From: Mycobacterium shinjukuense | GTDB lineage: Bacteria > Actinomycetota > Actinomycetes > Mycobacteriales > Mycobacteriaceae | Direction of reading: 5' to 3' | NCBI RefSeq assembly: GCF_010730055.1 | Contig: NZ_AP022575.1 | Coordinates: forward strand, 3,286,001 to 3,350,000 | DNA length: 64,000 nt | Shown: piece by piece, positions 8,302-16,210 of the stretch | Position numbering within the stretch: position 1 is the first letter of the stretch | Layout of the letters: every line of letters begins with the position of its first letter | Notes under the pieces: model-generated | What the model saw: only the letters and a program-made list of their open reading frames with translations | What the model was told of the DNA's origin: nothing | The model's database searches: none | Made by a program: the position numbers and the translations under genes

Positions 8302-9924
8302 ATGACCGTGACCGTTCAACCGTCGGTGACCACCGGCCCGATCGCCGGCAGCGCCAAGATCTACCGCGACCTCGACGGATTCCCCGGCCTGCGGGTGCCG
8401 TTTCGGCGGGTGCAGCTGTCCACCGGGGATCACTTCGACCTGTATGACACCTCCGGGCCCTACACCGAGGCGGACGCGGTGATCGACCTGACCGCCGGGC
8501 TGCCACCCCGGCCCGGGGTGGTCCGCGATCGGGGCACCCAGCTGCAGCGGGCCCGCGCCGGGGAGATCACCGCCGAGATGGCGTTCGTCGCCGCCCGCGA
8601 GGGCCTGCCCGCCGAGCTGGTGCGCGACGAGGTGGCCCGCGGGCGCGCGGTGATCCCGGCCAACCACCACCATCCCGAGAGCGAGCCGATGATCATCGGC
8701 AAGGCGTTTGCGGTCAAGGTCAACGCCAACATCGGCAATTCGGCGGTGACGTCCTCGATCGCCGAGGAGGTCGACAAGATGGTGTGGGCCACCCGCTGGG
8801 GGGCCGACACCGTGATGGACCTGTCCACCGGCAAGGATATCCACGAAACCCGGGAATGGATCCTGCGTAATTCGCCGGTGCCGGTGGGCACGGTGCCGAT
8901 TTATCAGGCGCTGGAGAAGGTCAAGGGGGATCCGGCCAAGCTGTCCTGGGAGATCTACCGCGACACCGTGATCGAGCAGTGCGAGCAGGGTGTGGACTAC
9001 ATGACGGTGCACGCCGGGGTGCTGCTGCGGTATGTGCCGCTGACCGCCAAACGGGTCACCGGCATCGTGTCCCGCGGGGGGTCGATCATGGCCGCCTGGT
9101 GTTTGGCCCATCATCGGGAGTCGTTTCTGTACACCCACTTTGAGGAGCTGGCCGACATCTTCGCCCGCTACGACGTCACCTTCTCCCTCGGTGATGGGCT
9201 GCGGCCGGGGTCGATCGCCGATGCCAACGACGCCGCGCAGTTCGCCGAGCTGCGCACCCTGGGCGAGCTCACCAGGATCGCCAAAGCCCGCGGCGCCCAG
9301 GTGATGATCGAGGGCCCCGGGCACATCCCGATGCACAAGATCGTCGAAAACGTGCGCCTGGAAGAGCAGCTGTGCCAAGAGGCCCCGTTTTACACGCTGG
9401 GTCCGCTGGCCACCGACATCGCCCCGGCCTATGACCACATCACCTCGGCGATCGGGGCGGCCATCATCGCCGCGGCCGGCACCGCGATGCTGTGCTATGT
9501 CACCCCCAAGGAGCACCTCGGGCTGCCCGACCGCAAGGACGTCAAGGACGGGGTGATCGCCTACAAGATCGCCGCGCACTCCGCGGATTTGGCCAAGGGT
9601 CATCCCCGCGCGCAGCAGCGCGACGACGCGCTGTCCACGGCGCGGTTCGAGTTCCGCTGGAACGACCAGTTCGCGCTGGCGCTGGACCCCGACACCGCGC
9701 GGGAATTCCACGACGAAACCCTGCCCGCCGAGCCGGCCAAGACCGCGCACTTCTGCTCGATGTGCGGGCCCAAGTTCTGCTCCATGCGCATCACCCAGGA
9801 TGTCCGCGACTACGCCGCCGCGCATGGACTCGACAGCCAGGAAGCGATCGAAGCGGCCATGGCCGAAAAGTCCCGCGAGTTCGCCGAGCACGGCAGCCGG
9901 GTGTATCTGCCGATCACCCCGTGA
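8302..9924 (+). CDS. thiC: Phosphomethylpyrimidine synthase ThiC
   Basis: This is a radical SAM enzyme that converts aminoimidazole ribotide to hydroxymethylpyrimidine phosphate for thiamine synthesis. The protein has 540 residues from the ATG at 8302; an ATG at 8296 abuts the Shine-Dalgarno and is less likely. The C-terminal iron-sulfur motif CSMCGPKFC (CX2CX4C, codons about 9751-9780) is intact, as are the family blocks NANIGNSAVTSS and EGPGHIPMHKI. It is controlled by the TPP riboswitch immediately upstream. Its stop overlaps the GTG of thiD by 3 nt, so thiC, thiD and the following hydrolase form one operon. Confidence 0.98.
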   Translation: MTVTVQPSVTTGPIAGSAKIYRDLDGFPGLRVPFRRVQLSTGDHFDLYDTSGPYTEADAVIDLTAGLPPRPGVVRDRGTQLQRARAGEITAEMAFVAAREGLPAELVRDEVARGRAVIPANHHHPESEPMIIGKAFAVKVNANIGNSAVTSSIAEEVDKMVWATRWGADTVMDLSTGKDIHETREWILRNSPVPVGTVPIYQALEKVKGDPAKLSWEIYRDTVIEQCEQGVDYMTVHAGVLLRYVPLTAKRVTGIVSRGGSIMAAWCLAHHRESFLYTHFEELADIFARYDVTFSLGDGLRPGSIADANDAAQFAELRTLGELTRIAKARGAQVMIEGPGHIPMHKIVENVRLEEQLCQEAPFYTLGPLATDIAPAYDHITSAIGAAIIAAAGTAMLCYVTPKEHLGLPDRKDVKDGVIAYKIAAHSADLAKGHPRAQQRDDALSTARFEFRWNDQFALALDPDTAREFHDETLPAEPAKTAHFCSMCGPKFCSMRITQDVRDYAAAHGLDSQEAIEAAMAEKSREFAEHGSRVYLPITP

Positions 9925-10745
9925 CGTTGCTGCCGCTACCGCCGCCGGGTACCACCCCGTTGCGGGTGCTGACCATCGCCGGATCGGACTCCGGGGGTGG
10001 CGCCGGCATCCAGGCCGACCTGCGCACCATGGCGCTGCTGGGGGTGCATGCCTGCGTGGCGGTCACCGCGGTGACCGTGCAGAACACGGTGGGCGTCAAG
10101 GGTATTCACGAAGTTCCTGACGATGTGGTGGCCGGCCAGATCGAGGCGGTGGTCACCGACATCGGCATCCAGGCCGCCAAGACCGGGATGCTCGCCTCGG
10201 CCAGCATCGTCGCCACCGTGGCCGCCACCTGGCGCCGACTCGACCTGAGCGTGCCGCTGGTCGTCGACCCGGTGTGCGTGTCCATGCACGGAGATGCGCT
10301 GCTGCCGGCCGCCGCCCTAGAAACCCTGTGCACCCACCTGTTTCCGTTGGCCACCCTGGTCACACCCAACCTCGACGAGGTGGCCCAACTGGTCGGCATC
10401 GACGTGGTCGACGCCGACTCGCAGCGCGCGGCGGCCACCGCCCTGCACGCGCTGGGCCCGCGGTGGGTGCTGGTCAAGGGTGGACACCTGCGCTCCTCGG
10501 ACACCAGCCGCGACCTGCTCTATGACGGTGCCGACTGCTACGAGTTCGCCGCGCCGCGGCTGCCCACCGGCAACGACCACGGCGGCGGGGACACGCTGGC
10601 CTCGGCGGTGGCCTGCGCGCTCGCGCACGGGTTCAGCGTGCCCGACGCGGTCGGCTTCGGGAAACGGTGGGTGACCCAGTGCCTGCGCGCCGGCTATCCG
10701 TTGGGCCACGGCCACGGCCCCGTCTCCCCCCTGTTCCGGCTGTGA
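9921..10745 (+). CDS. thiD: Hydroxymethylpyrimidine (phosphate) kinase ThiD
   Basis: The GTG at 9921 overlaps the thiC stop. The 274-residue protein phosphorylates HMP and HMP-P with ATP to give HMP-PP. It belongs to the ribokinase fold: N-terminal IAGSDSGGGAGIQAD, the KTGML substrate loop, VVDPVCVSMHG, LVKGGH, and the GNDHGGGDTLASA anion hole with the catalytic Asp. No ThiE domain is fused. The position between thiC and the hydrolase matches the usual mycobacterial order. Confidence 0.97.
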   Translation: MTLLPLPPPGTTPLRVLTIAGSDSGGGAGIQADLRTMALLGVHACVAVTAVTVQNTVGVKGIHEVPDDVVAGQIEAVVTDIGIQAAKTGMLASASIVATVAATWRRLDLSVPLVVDPVCVSMHGDALLPAAALETLCTHLFPLATLVTPNLDEVAQLVGIDVVDADSQRAAATALHALGPRWVLVKGGHLRSSDTSRDLLYDGADCYEFAAPRLPTGNDHGGGDTLASAVACALAHGFSVPDAVGFGKRWVTQCLRAGYPLGHGHGPVSPLFRL

Positions 10746-11374
10746 TGAACCTCGATGAGATCGCGGGCATCGCCCACCGGCCAGCCGGGGCTCCCCAAGG
10801 GGTGGTGGTGCTCACCCACGGCGCCGGCGGCAGCCGGGAATCCCCCCTGTTGCACCAGGTTTGCCACGAGTGGGCGCGGCACGGCTGGCTGGCCGTGCGA
10901 TACAACCTGCCCTACCGACGGCGCCGGCCCACCGGACCACCGTCCGGCTCGGGGGATACCGACCGTGCCGGCATCGTCGAGGCGATCCGACTGTGCCGCG
11001 GCCTTGCCGACGGCCCGCTGATCGCCGGCGGCCACTCCTACGGCGGCCGCCAAACCTCCATGGTGGTGGCCGTCAAACACGCACCCGTCGACGCATTGAC
11101 GTTGTTCTCCTACCCGCTGCACCCACCCGGCAAGCCGCAGCGGCCCCGCACCGAGCACCTACCCGACATCACCGTGCCCACGGTGTTCACCCACGCCACC
11201 TCCGATCCCTTCGGCACAATCGCCGAGCTACACGCCGCCGCGGCGCTGATTCCCGCGCCCACCCAGATCGTCGAGATCACCGGCGCCCGACACGACTTGG
11301 GCTCGAAGACCCTTGACGTCGCCGGCCTGGCGGTCGCGGCGGCGTTGCAGCTGATTCGCAGCCAAACAGCGTGA
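10745..11374 (+). CDS. Alpha/beta hydrolase (KANL3/Tex30-like dienelactone hydrolase fold)
   Basis: The ATG at 10745 overlaps the thiD stop (TGATG), giving 209 residues. An oxyanion-loop motif, THGAGGSRESP, is followed by the nucleophile elbow GGHSYGGR (about residue 98). The Asp of HATSDPFG and the His of GARHDLG complete a likely Ser-Asp-His triad. The substrate is unknown; conserved coupling to thiCD suggests a housekeeping role but does not prove a link to thiamine. The 3' end overlaps the convergent TetR-like gene by about 98 bp. Confidence 0.85.
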   Translation: MNLDEIAGIAHRPAGAPQGVVVLTHGAGGSRESPLLHQVCHEWARHGWLAVRYNLPYRRRRPTGPPSGSGDTDRAGIVEAIRLCRGLADGPLIAGGHSYGGRQTSMVVAVKHAPVDALTLFSYPLHPPGKPQRPRTEHLPDITVPTVFTHATSDPFGTIAELHAAAALIPAPTQIVEITGARHDLGSKTLDVAGLAVAAALQLIRSQTA

Positions 11375-12569
11375 CCTGCATCAGCTTTCGCACACACGCC
11401 TGGGCGTACGCCGAATCCTGCGGGCTCACCATCCGCCCCAGATCGACCACCAACGCCATCGCGGCAGGCACCAAAAACCGCGCCTGCGCCGGCGTCAGCG
11501 ACGGCCGCGCGGCAGTCAGCAGCCGCACCCACGAATCGACCGTCGACAGCTGCACGTTGTGCAGCACCATCCGGTCGGCGGGTGTCAGGTTGACCCGTTC
11601 GGTGTAGTAGACGGCTAACAGTTCGGGGTTGGCGAAAGACGTTGCCACGTAGGCATCGATCAGCAACGTCAACGCCTGACCGGGTTCGGTCAACGCACCC
11701 AGCACCGGTGACAGCTGGCCGGAAATCCGGTCGGCGGCGCGCCGCAGGCCGGTCGCCAGGATTTCACACTTGCCGGAAAAGTAGCGATAGATCCCGGACA
11801 CCGGTATTCCGGCAGCCGAGGCGATCTGCGCCATGCTGGTCGCCGAATAGCCGCGGTCGTTGAACAAGGCCATCGCCGCGTGCAGCAACGCCTCGTAGAC
11901 GCCGGCATCCTCGGCGAAGATCCGCCACGACCCGGGACGGGCAACAACGTCCCCGGGCATCGGCAGCTCGGCGGCAAGGATCGCCCAGGCGGCCGCGCTC
12001 AGCAGAGCGCGGATCTCGTCGGCCGGTAAGCGCTCCGTGTGATCGACCACGCTGCCGATCACGCTGAGCACCCCCGCCGACAGCAGCCACCGCTGCCTGG
12101 GCGCCAACGACGGCCGAATCACCATGAGCGGCTTTTGAATTCGCCGGTTCACCAGTTTCAGCTGACCGGATAGCGTGGCCTGATCCTCGGCGCGCAGATA
12201 CCGGGCCTGCCAGCGATACAAGCCGCCGCAAGCGCGGTTGTCCAGGGTGACGTCGACGAGGGCGCCGACCAACCGGTCCAGCAGGGTGGCCGGGTCGGCG
12301 GATTCGTCCAGCTCGGTGCCGTCGACAAGTTGCTGACTCAGCCCCAGCACGGCGCCGCGGAACAGGTCGTACTTGCCCGCATAGTGCCGGTACAGCGCGG
12401 CGGCCGAGACCCCCACCCTGGCCGCGATGGTTTCCATGCTGACGGCGTGATAGCCCTGCGCGCTGAAGGCCTCGGCGGACACGCGGGCGATCTGCGCCTT
12501 TCGGTCCTTGGGCCGCCGGCGAAAGCCAGCGGCTGCGGATGCGCCGGGTGCGGCGCTGATCGTCGACAC
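11277..12569 (-). CDS. Double-domain TetR-family transcriptional regulator
   Basis: The 430-residue protein carries two complete TetR units in one frame. The first helix-turn-helix is at about residues 25-70 (YHAVSMETIAARVGVSAAALYRHY). The second is at about residues 225-270 (YSATSMAQIASAAGIPVSGIYRYF). Each is followed by its own all-helical ligand or dimer region. The start is a GTG at 12569. It diverges from the small membrane gene at 12704, so the 134-nt gap could hold a shared operator. Mycobacteria do contain tandem TetR proteins of about 400 residues, so this is probably a genuine fusion. The ligand and targets are unknown. Confidence 0.85.
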   Translation of the reverse strand: MSTISAAPGASAAAGFRRRPKDRKAQIARVSAEAFSAQGYHAVSMETIAARVGVSAAALYRHYAGKYDLFRGAVLGLSQQLVDGTELDESADPATLLDRLVGALVDVTLDNRACGGLYRWQARYLRAEDQATLSGQLKLVNRRIQKPLMVIRPSLAPRQRWLLSAGVLSVIGSVVDHTERLPADEIRALLSAAAWAILAAELPMPGDVVARPGSWRIFAEDAGVYEALLHAAMALFNDRGYSATSMAQIASAAGIPVSGIYRYFSGKCEILATGLRRAADRISGQLSPVLGALTEPGQALTLLIDAYVATSFANPELLAVYYTERVNLTPADRMVLHNVQLSTVDSWVRLLTAARPSLTPAQARFLVPAAMALVVDLGRMVSPQDSAYAQACVRKLMQVTLFGCESAATPPRPPGRRRQGSSSPSRVGRR

Positions 12570-12703
12570 CGCCTCACCCTAGCCCGGCCGACTATCGAAG
12601 CGGCAGAATCTGGCTTAACATCATCGGCACTCGGGGTTGAAATTTGGTGGCAGGAACGCAGCATCTGCCCGAATTCACCATTCACATCAGCAGGGGAGAA
12701 GCT

Positions 12704-13018
12704 GTGAGTCACCGGCAGATGTACATCGGGATCGCGGGCCTGCTGCTGGCGCTGCTGGGGTTGGCGGCCCTGTATTTCCCGGTTTACCTGGATCAATACG
12801 ACATGTATGGCATCAAGGTCACCTGCGGCAACGGTTTGCGCTCCGACCTCACCCAGGCCCATCAGGCCAACAGCGGTGCCTTGGTGACGCGGTGTGACAC
12901 GGCGCTGTTGGTGCGACGGGCCTGGGCGATCCCGGCCGTTGCCATGGGATGGCTACTGGTCACCGGTTTCCTGGTGGTCTGGGTGCACAACGGTCAGAAA
13001 CAGGACCGGGTTGCCTAA
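12704..13018 (+). CDS. Small membrane protein (Rv0420c-like)
   Basis: The GTG at 12704 is preceded by AGGGGAG (12692-12698) with 5-nt spacing, giving 104 residues. There are two hydrophobic helices, YIGIAGLLLALLGLAALYF (about 7-25) and AIPAVAMGWLLVTGFLVVWV (about 75-94). They flank an extracytoplasmic loop with two Cys (VTCGNG and TRCDTA) that could form a disulfide. No enzyme motif is visible. Synteny next to lpqM and the thiCD-hydrolase block suggests the Rv0420c counterpart. Function is unknown. Confidence 0.75.
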   Translation: MSHRQMYIGIAGLLLALLGLAALYFPVYLDQYDMYGIKVTCGNGLRSDLTQAHQANSGALVTRCDTALLVRRAWAIPAVAMGWLLVTGFLVVWVHNGQKQDRVA

Positions 13019-13090
13019 AACGGGGGTGGCTCCTCGGGCGGTGCGGGGCCTGCCGCCGGCGGTTGTGGTGCGGGTTTGCCCGCTGCGCGC

Positions 13091-13495
13091 CTAGAGCAAG
13101 GTGATTGTGACGGGGATACCGAGCTGATCAGTGGCATCGGCCAAGCGGGTGTCGGTGGTGATCACGGAGGCGGAGCGTTCGGCAGCGACGGCGACATACA
13201 AGCCGTCGTAGATCGAGATGTTGTGCCGCCAGGCCCAGGCGGCACGCAGGAGCAGTGCATCGGGGAGCACGTATTCAATGGTGAGTGCGGTGGCGGTCTC
13301 GACGGCGGCCTCGGCATCTTCGGGCGCCAATTGGCCGCGCAGTACGGCTTTGTGCAGGGTGCGCAGCACCTCGCCCGGCATGTGGGCGGGCGCAAGCCAG
13401 CTGTCGTCGCCGATTAGTGTCGTGCGTGCGGCGTCGCCTTGGGGAGTGCCGCTCGTGAGCGCCAAGACCAGCACGGCTGCGTCCACCACGATCAC
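13091..13495 (-). CDS. vapC: PIN-domain ribonuclease toxin, VapC-like
   Basis: The protein has 134 residues. Acidic PIN-domain residues are visible: Asp5 in MIVVDAAVLV, the Glu in GEVLRTLH (about 42), the Asp in IYDGLYVAVA (about 97) and the Asp in ITTDTRLAD (about 115). They would coordinate Mg2+ for RNA cleavage. It lies 12 nt downstream of a ribbon-helix-helix-type antitoxin gene on the same strand, the standard vapBC order. I cannot assign it to a numbered M. tuberculosis VapC. Confidence 0.9.
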   Translation of the reverse strand: MIVVDAAVLVLALTSGTPQGDAARTTLIGDDSWLAPAHMPGEVLRTLHKAVLRGQLAPEDAEAAVETATALTIEYVLPDALLLRAAWAWRHNISIYDGLYVAVAAERSASVITTDTRLADATDQLGIPVTITLL

Positions 13496-13507
13496 GGGCG
13501 GAACTCA

Positions 13508-13741
13508 TCAGTCGCGGTCGGCGCGGATGGCGGCCGCCACTTCCTCGGCTGTCATGGTAAGGCTGCGATGACTAGCCAACGCCTCCAAGAGCTGCCGGTT
13601 GCGTTGAGCCTGGTACTCCCGTTCCAACAGCGATCGCAGATACGTTTGGGTGGACTGGCCGCGCGCCTCGGCGCGGGCGGCGAGCGCGTCGCGAACTTCT
13701 TCGGGGACATCTTTGATCTGAATCGCAACTGCCATAGCCAC
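13508..13741 (-). CDS. vapB: Antitoxin, VapB-like ribbon-helix-helix protein
   Basis: The protein has 75-77 residues. Either the GTG at 13741 or the ATG at 13735 could start it; the ATG leaves more room for a ribosome site and is slightly favoured. The N-terminal IQIKDVPEEVRDAL is a ribbon-helix-helix DNA-binding segment (FitA type). The C-terminal half (YLRSLLEREYQAQ and on) would wrap the toxin. A perfect palindrome lies 5-11 nt upstream and is the likely autoregulatory operator. Confidence 0.88.
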   Translation of the reverse strand: MAMAVAIQIKDVPEEVRDALAARAEARGQSTQTYLRSLLEREYQAQRNRQLLEALASHRSLTMTAEEVAAAIRADRD

Positions 13742-13745
13742 AACC

Positions 13746-13776
13746 TACCACATGTGCATGACATGCACATGTGGTA
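13746..13776. promoter_or_regulatory. Perfect 15-bp inverted repeat, putative VapBC operator
   Basis: TACCACATGTGCATG (13746-13760), one spacer A, then its exact reverse complement (13762-13776). It lies immediately upstream of vapB. Ribbon-helix-helix antitoxins bind such palindromes and repress their own promoter. The repeat also borders the low-GC toxin-remnant segment. Confidence 0.75.
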
Positions 13777-13927
13777 TCTGCATGTACCTGCTATCCTCAA
13801 CTACAACCCAAACTCCAGGTTGTGCGTCATTCAGACTACCGACGGAAAATTTGTTTCAGCGTTCGAGTTAAGTCCTGCACAAATTGAAAATGTAGTAAAC
13901 AAAGGGGCGTTAGGGGGTGGTGACTGA
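13763..13927 (+). pseudogene. C-terminal remnant of a colicin-D-like toxin domain
   Basis: The frame ending at 13927 reads ILNYNPNSRLCVIQ, then TTDGKFVSAFELSPAQIENV and VNKGALGGGD. The pattern of asparagine/strand, DG-F-S-W/F-LSP-Q-NV and G-L matches the end of colicin-D-type tRNase domains as I remember them. Only about 45 residues of toxin-like sequence remain; upstream it breaks into the vapB promoter around 13780-13795. The ATG at 13763 is the earliest in frame but lies inside the operator palindrome and may not be used. The stop overlaps the immunity start (TGATG), as in toxin-immunity pairs. GC content is clearly lower than in neighbours. The identification is from pattern only. Confidence 0.55.
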
Positions 13928-14220
13928 TGTCATCCTCTAGTGCAGCGGTCAGACGTATGACCGCAAAGTACAGAGAGTTGATCTCGAGCTTCATCAACCG
14001 CGAGATATCTGCTCAACATTTCGAATCTTCTTACCTTGCATTATTTAAACACGGTAAAGATCAATTTCCTGGTCCCGAGTTTAATGTTCTTGAGGGGCTG
14101 TTCTTTGACGTCGATGACTACGTTGCGGACCCCGAATTACGTAGAGACGTGCACGGCCTGGATGATGAAGAATTGCGTGCTTGTGCGCGTGAAGCCTACC
14201 GAAAGCTCTACGAGACATAG
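13927..14220 (+). CDS. Colicin-D-type immunity protein (bacterial self-protective colicin-like immunity family)
   Basis: The protein has 97 residues. The core YRELISSFINREISAQHFES, followed by LALFKHGK, EFNVLEGLFFDVDDYVADPE and LDDEELRACAREAY, fits the short all-helical immunity family. The hallmark is an EGLFFDVDDY-type acidic helix that mimics tRNA or covers the nuclease site. The ATG at 13927 overlaps the stop of the toxin remnant. The gene looks intact although its toxin is reduced to a tail, so it is an orphan immunity gene. Codon use is AT-richer than in neighbouring genes, suggesting recent transfer. Confidence 0.8.
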   Translation: MSSSSAAVRRMTAKYRELISSFINREISAQHFESSYLALFKHGKDQFPGPEFNVLEGLFFDVDDYVADPELRRDVHGLDDEELRACAREAYRKLYET

Positions 14221-14621
14221 ATTGGCTGATTGGGGTCAATCTGGCCGTGCCGTTCACCAACAACGGCAACGAACGCGATCCGTGGCCGACGTGCGCGCCC
14301 GTGGCCTGGCCTGGTGTTTTAGGGGCCTTCGAGTAGGTTGAGGCCGCAGTCGGCGCTGAACGCGGTGAGTCGGCGCGAATCGCGGTGCGCTGGCTCGATC
14401 CCAAGACCGGCATGGAATTCGCCGCCGGTGCGCCCGTGTCCCCGATAGAAAGATCGGCCATCCGAGGGCCCAGTGATACCTGGCCAACTTGCCGTCGGAC
14501 CTCTTCGCGTGCCCGCCAAGCCACGGCCCGCGAGGCTTCCAGCCGGAGAACCTGCGCTGCCCAAACCACCGGTCTCCGGGCCGGTCGAGGCACCCGCATC
14601 GGCTAAGGTGCCGGTCGACCG
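14221..14621. other. 401-bp stretch without a supportable gene
   Basis: Short readings exist on both strands, for example a plus-strand segment reading WLDPKTGMEFAAGAPVSP at about 14390-14445, but none has a good start or a family I recognise. GC returns to the genomic level. It looks like eroded coding sequence at the right edge of the toxin/immunity island. Confidence 0.5.
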
Positions 14622-16118
14622 CTATCCCGGATAGCGCGAGTAGCACCCGTCCATGTCGCCGGTCACCCCGGCGCGGAACGCGGCTATCCGGGTGAAGCCG
14701 GCGGGCACGCTGATGCCGTCGGCGTCACTGGCCACCATGTGGTTGGTGAGCAGCCCGGACACCGCCTCGTCGAGATCACCCGCGGTCAGGACGAGTTCCT
14801 GACCGGACGGCAGTTCGATGGGCTCGGCCATCTTGCGGTGGCCGACACCGGTCAGGCATGCCGTCCGTAGCGCCGTCCACGGGCTTTGCATCGCCAGGCC
14901 GCGTTCATGTTGGACCGCCAGCGCGTACCTCGACATCACGACCGACAGGGCGGTGTCGTCGCCTTGGGGCAGGCTGTCTTCCTCGGGCCCGGCGACCTTG
15001 CCCAGCGCCGCCAGGGCGGCCAGGTCGACCGCGATGGTGTTGGTGGCCGGGCAGTAGGACGCCGGCGGGCTGGCCTTGGCGTCGCGGCAACCGGTCTGCT
15101 GATAGGTCAACGTCGGCGGATTCTTGGGCGAGAAGATCTTGCCCATCAACTCCATCAGCGTCGTCAAGGTGTCTTCGTCGATCGCGACCTCACCGGTCTC
15201 CGGGTTTCCGCTGGGATCGACGCGCAACGTGGTCGGCAGGTCACCGCGGCGCTGTTCAATCTCGGCCTTGTTGATCGCCGCACAGGCCGGGGTGCCGCTG
15301 ATGAAGCCCATCTGAAAGGCGCTGATCCGGTCCAACGCCGAGCCGTGCTCGTCGTCGTTCTCCGCGTCGGCCTCCATCACGGGGTCTCGGGTGGTGATGA
15401 TCCCGGCGAGCACATGGTCGAGCCCGTCCGCGGTGCTCAGCGTGAACCGCGGCGACTTGCCTTCGGCCACCCACCACAGATAGACCCCCGCGAAGCAGTC
15501 GGCTTGCTGCTCGCGAACGATGGTGGGGTCCTTCTTGGTGACCAGCCTCGCCATAATCTGCAGCGCGTGGCCGTATTCGTGGGCCAACACACCGTTGACG
15601 GCCATGTCGCCGAAAAATTTCTGCGCGACGGCCATGAACACCCCACGATCCCAGGCGATCATGTTGCAGCGGGCGGTGAAGAAGGCGTTGACCAGCTGGT
15701 AGGTGTCGTTGTAGCAGACGATCGGGCTGTTGGGGTCGGTGGAGTCGTAGGACACCAGCTTGTCGACCGGCCTGAAGGTGCCCTTCAGCGCTTCGCCGTA
15801 GACCGCCTTCCAGTACTCCTCGATGTCGTTGACCGACAACAACGACAGCTTGTCGATCGGCCCGTTGTTGGTGTTGATCACCTTGCCCGTCGGGGCCGGC
15901 CCGTTGGGCCTGGCCCCGCTGGGACCGTTGGTGGCCGGCAGACCGCCAACCCGGAACGGGTCGTTGAGAACCGACAGCCCGCGGCCCTCGACGATGGTGG
16001 TACAGCCAGCCACCACCACGGCCACGCCCAGGCAGGCCGTCGCCGCCCGCACCGACGCAAGGACCGTGCGCGAGCGCCCCCGCCGCACGTGACGTCGATT
16101 CCGCCCGCGGTTATTCAT
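14622..16118 (-). CDS. lpqM: Lipoprotein zinc metalloprotease LpqM
   Basis: From the ATG at 16118 the protein has 498 residues, the length I recall for M. tuberculosis LpqM. A basic N-terminus and hydrophobic helix lead to the lipobox VVVAGC (about residues 33-38), so it should be anchored on the outer face of the plasma membrane. The zinc site HEYGH (about residue 180) plus a downstream Glu-rich QADCFAG segment define a neutral zinc metallopeptidase. An alternative start at 16151 would place a long tail before the signal and is less likely. It lies downstream of two LpqL-like peptidases on the same strand. Confidence 0.92.
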   Translation of the reverse strand: MNNRGRNRRHVRRGRSRTVLASVRAATACLGVAVVVAGCTTIVEGRGLSVLNDPFRVGGLPATNGPSGARPNGPAPTGKVINTNNGPIDKLSLLSVNDIEEYWKAVYGEALKGTFRPVDKLVSYDSTDPNSPIVCYNDTYQLVNAFFTARCNMIAWDRGVFMAVAQKFFGDMAVNGVLAHEYGHALQIMARLVTKKDPTIVREQQADCFAGVYLWWVAEGKSPRFTLSTADGLDHVLAGIITTRDPVMEADAENDDEHGSALDRISAFQMGFISGTPACAAINKAEIEQRRGDLPTTLRVDPSGNPETGEVAIDEDTLTTLMELMGKIFSPKNPPTLTYQQTGCRDAKASPPASYCPATNTIAVDLAALAALGKVAGPEEDSLPQGDDTALSVVMSRYALAVQHERGLAMQSPWTALRTACLTGVGHRKMAEPIELPSGQELVLTAGDLDEAVSGLLTNHMVASDADGISVPAGFTRIAAFRAGVTGDMDGCYSRYPG

Positions 16119-16210
16119 TTGACCAACCCCATCCCACCGACCTGCCACCAAGAAACCCCAATTCTAGATCGGCCGGCAACCCGTGCCGCCTGTGCATGGC
16201 GGCCCGCCCG

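Noticed and set aside
7000..8506. Long Pro/Arg- or Ala-rich frames opposite the PE_PGRS repeats
   Set aside because: They are the antisense of GGX repeats and have no independent start or motif.
8125..9891. 588-residue open frame opposite thiC
   Set aside because: Shadow of a GC-rich gene; thiC is unmistakable on the plus strand, and the antisense product has no family pattern.
11277..12569. Double TetR seen as two genes fused by a sequencing error
   Set aside because: The frame is continuous, the linker is ordered and tandem TetR proteins are known in mycobacteria.
13746..13776. Palindrome as a transcription terminator
   Set aside because: No T-run follows on either strand and it lies upstream of vapB, so an operator is more likely.
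14385..14606. Short plus-strand frame reading WLDPKTGMEFAAGA
   Set aside because: No ribosome site and no recognised family; it may be a relic of an exchanged toxin module but cannot be supported.
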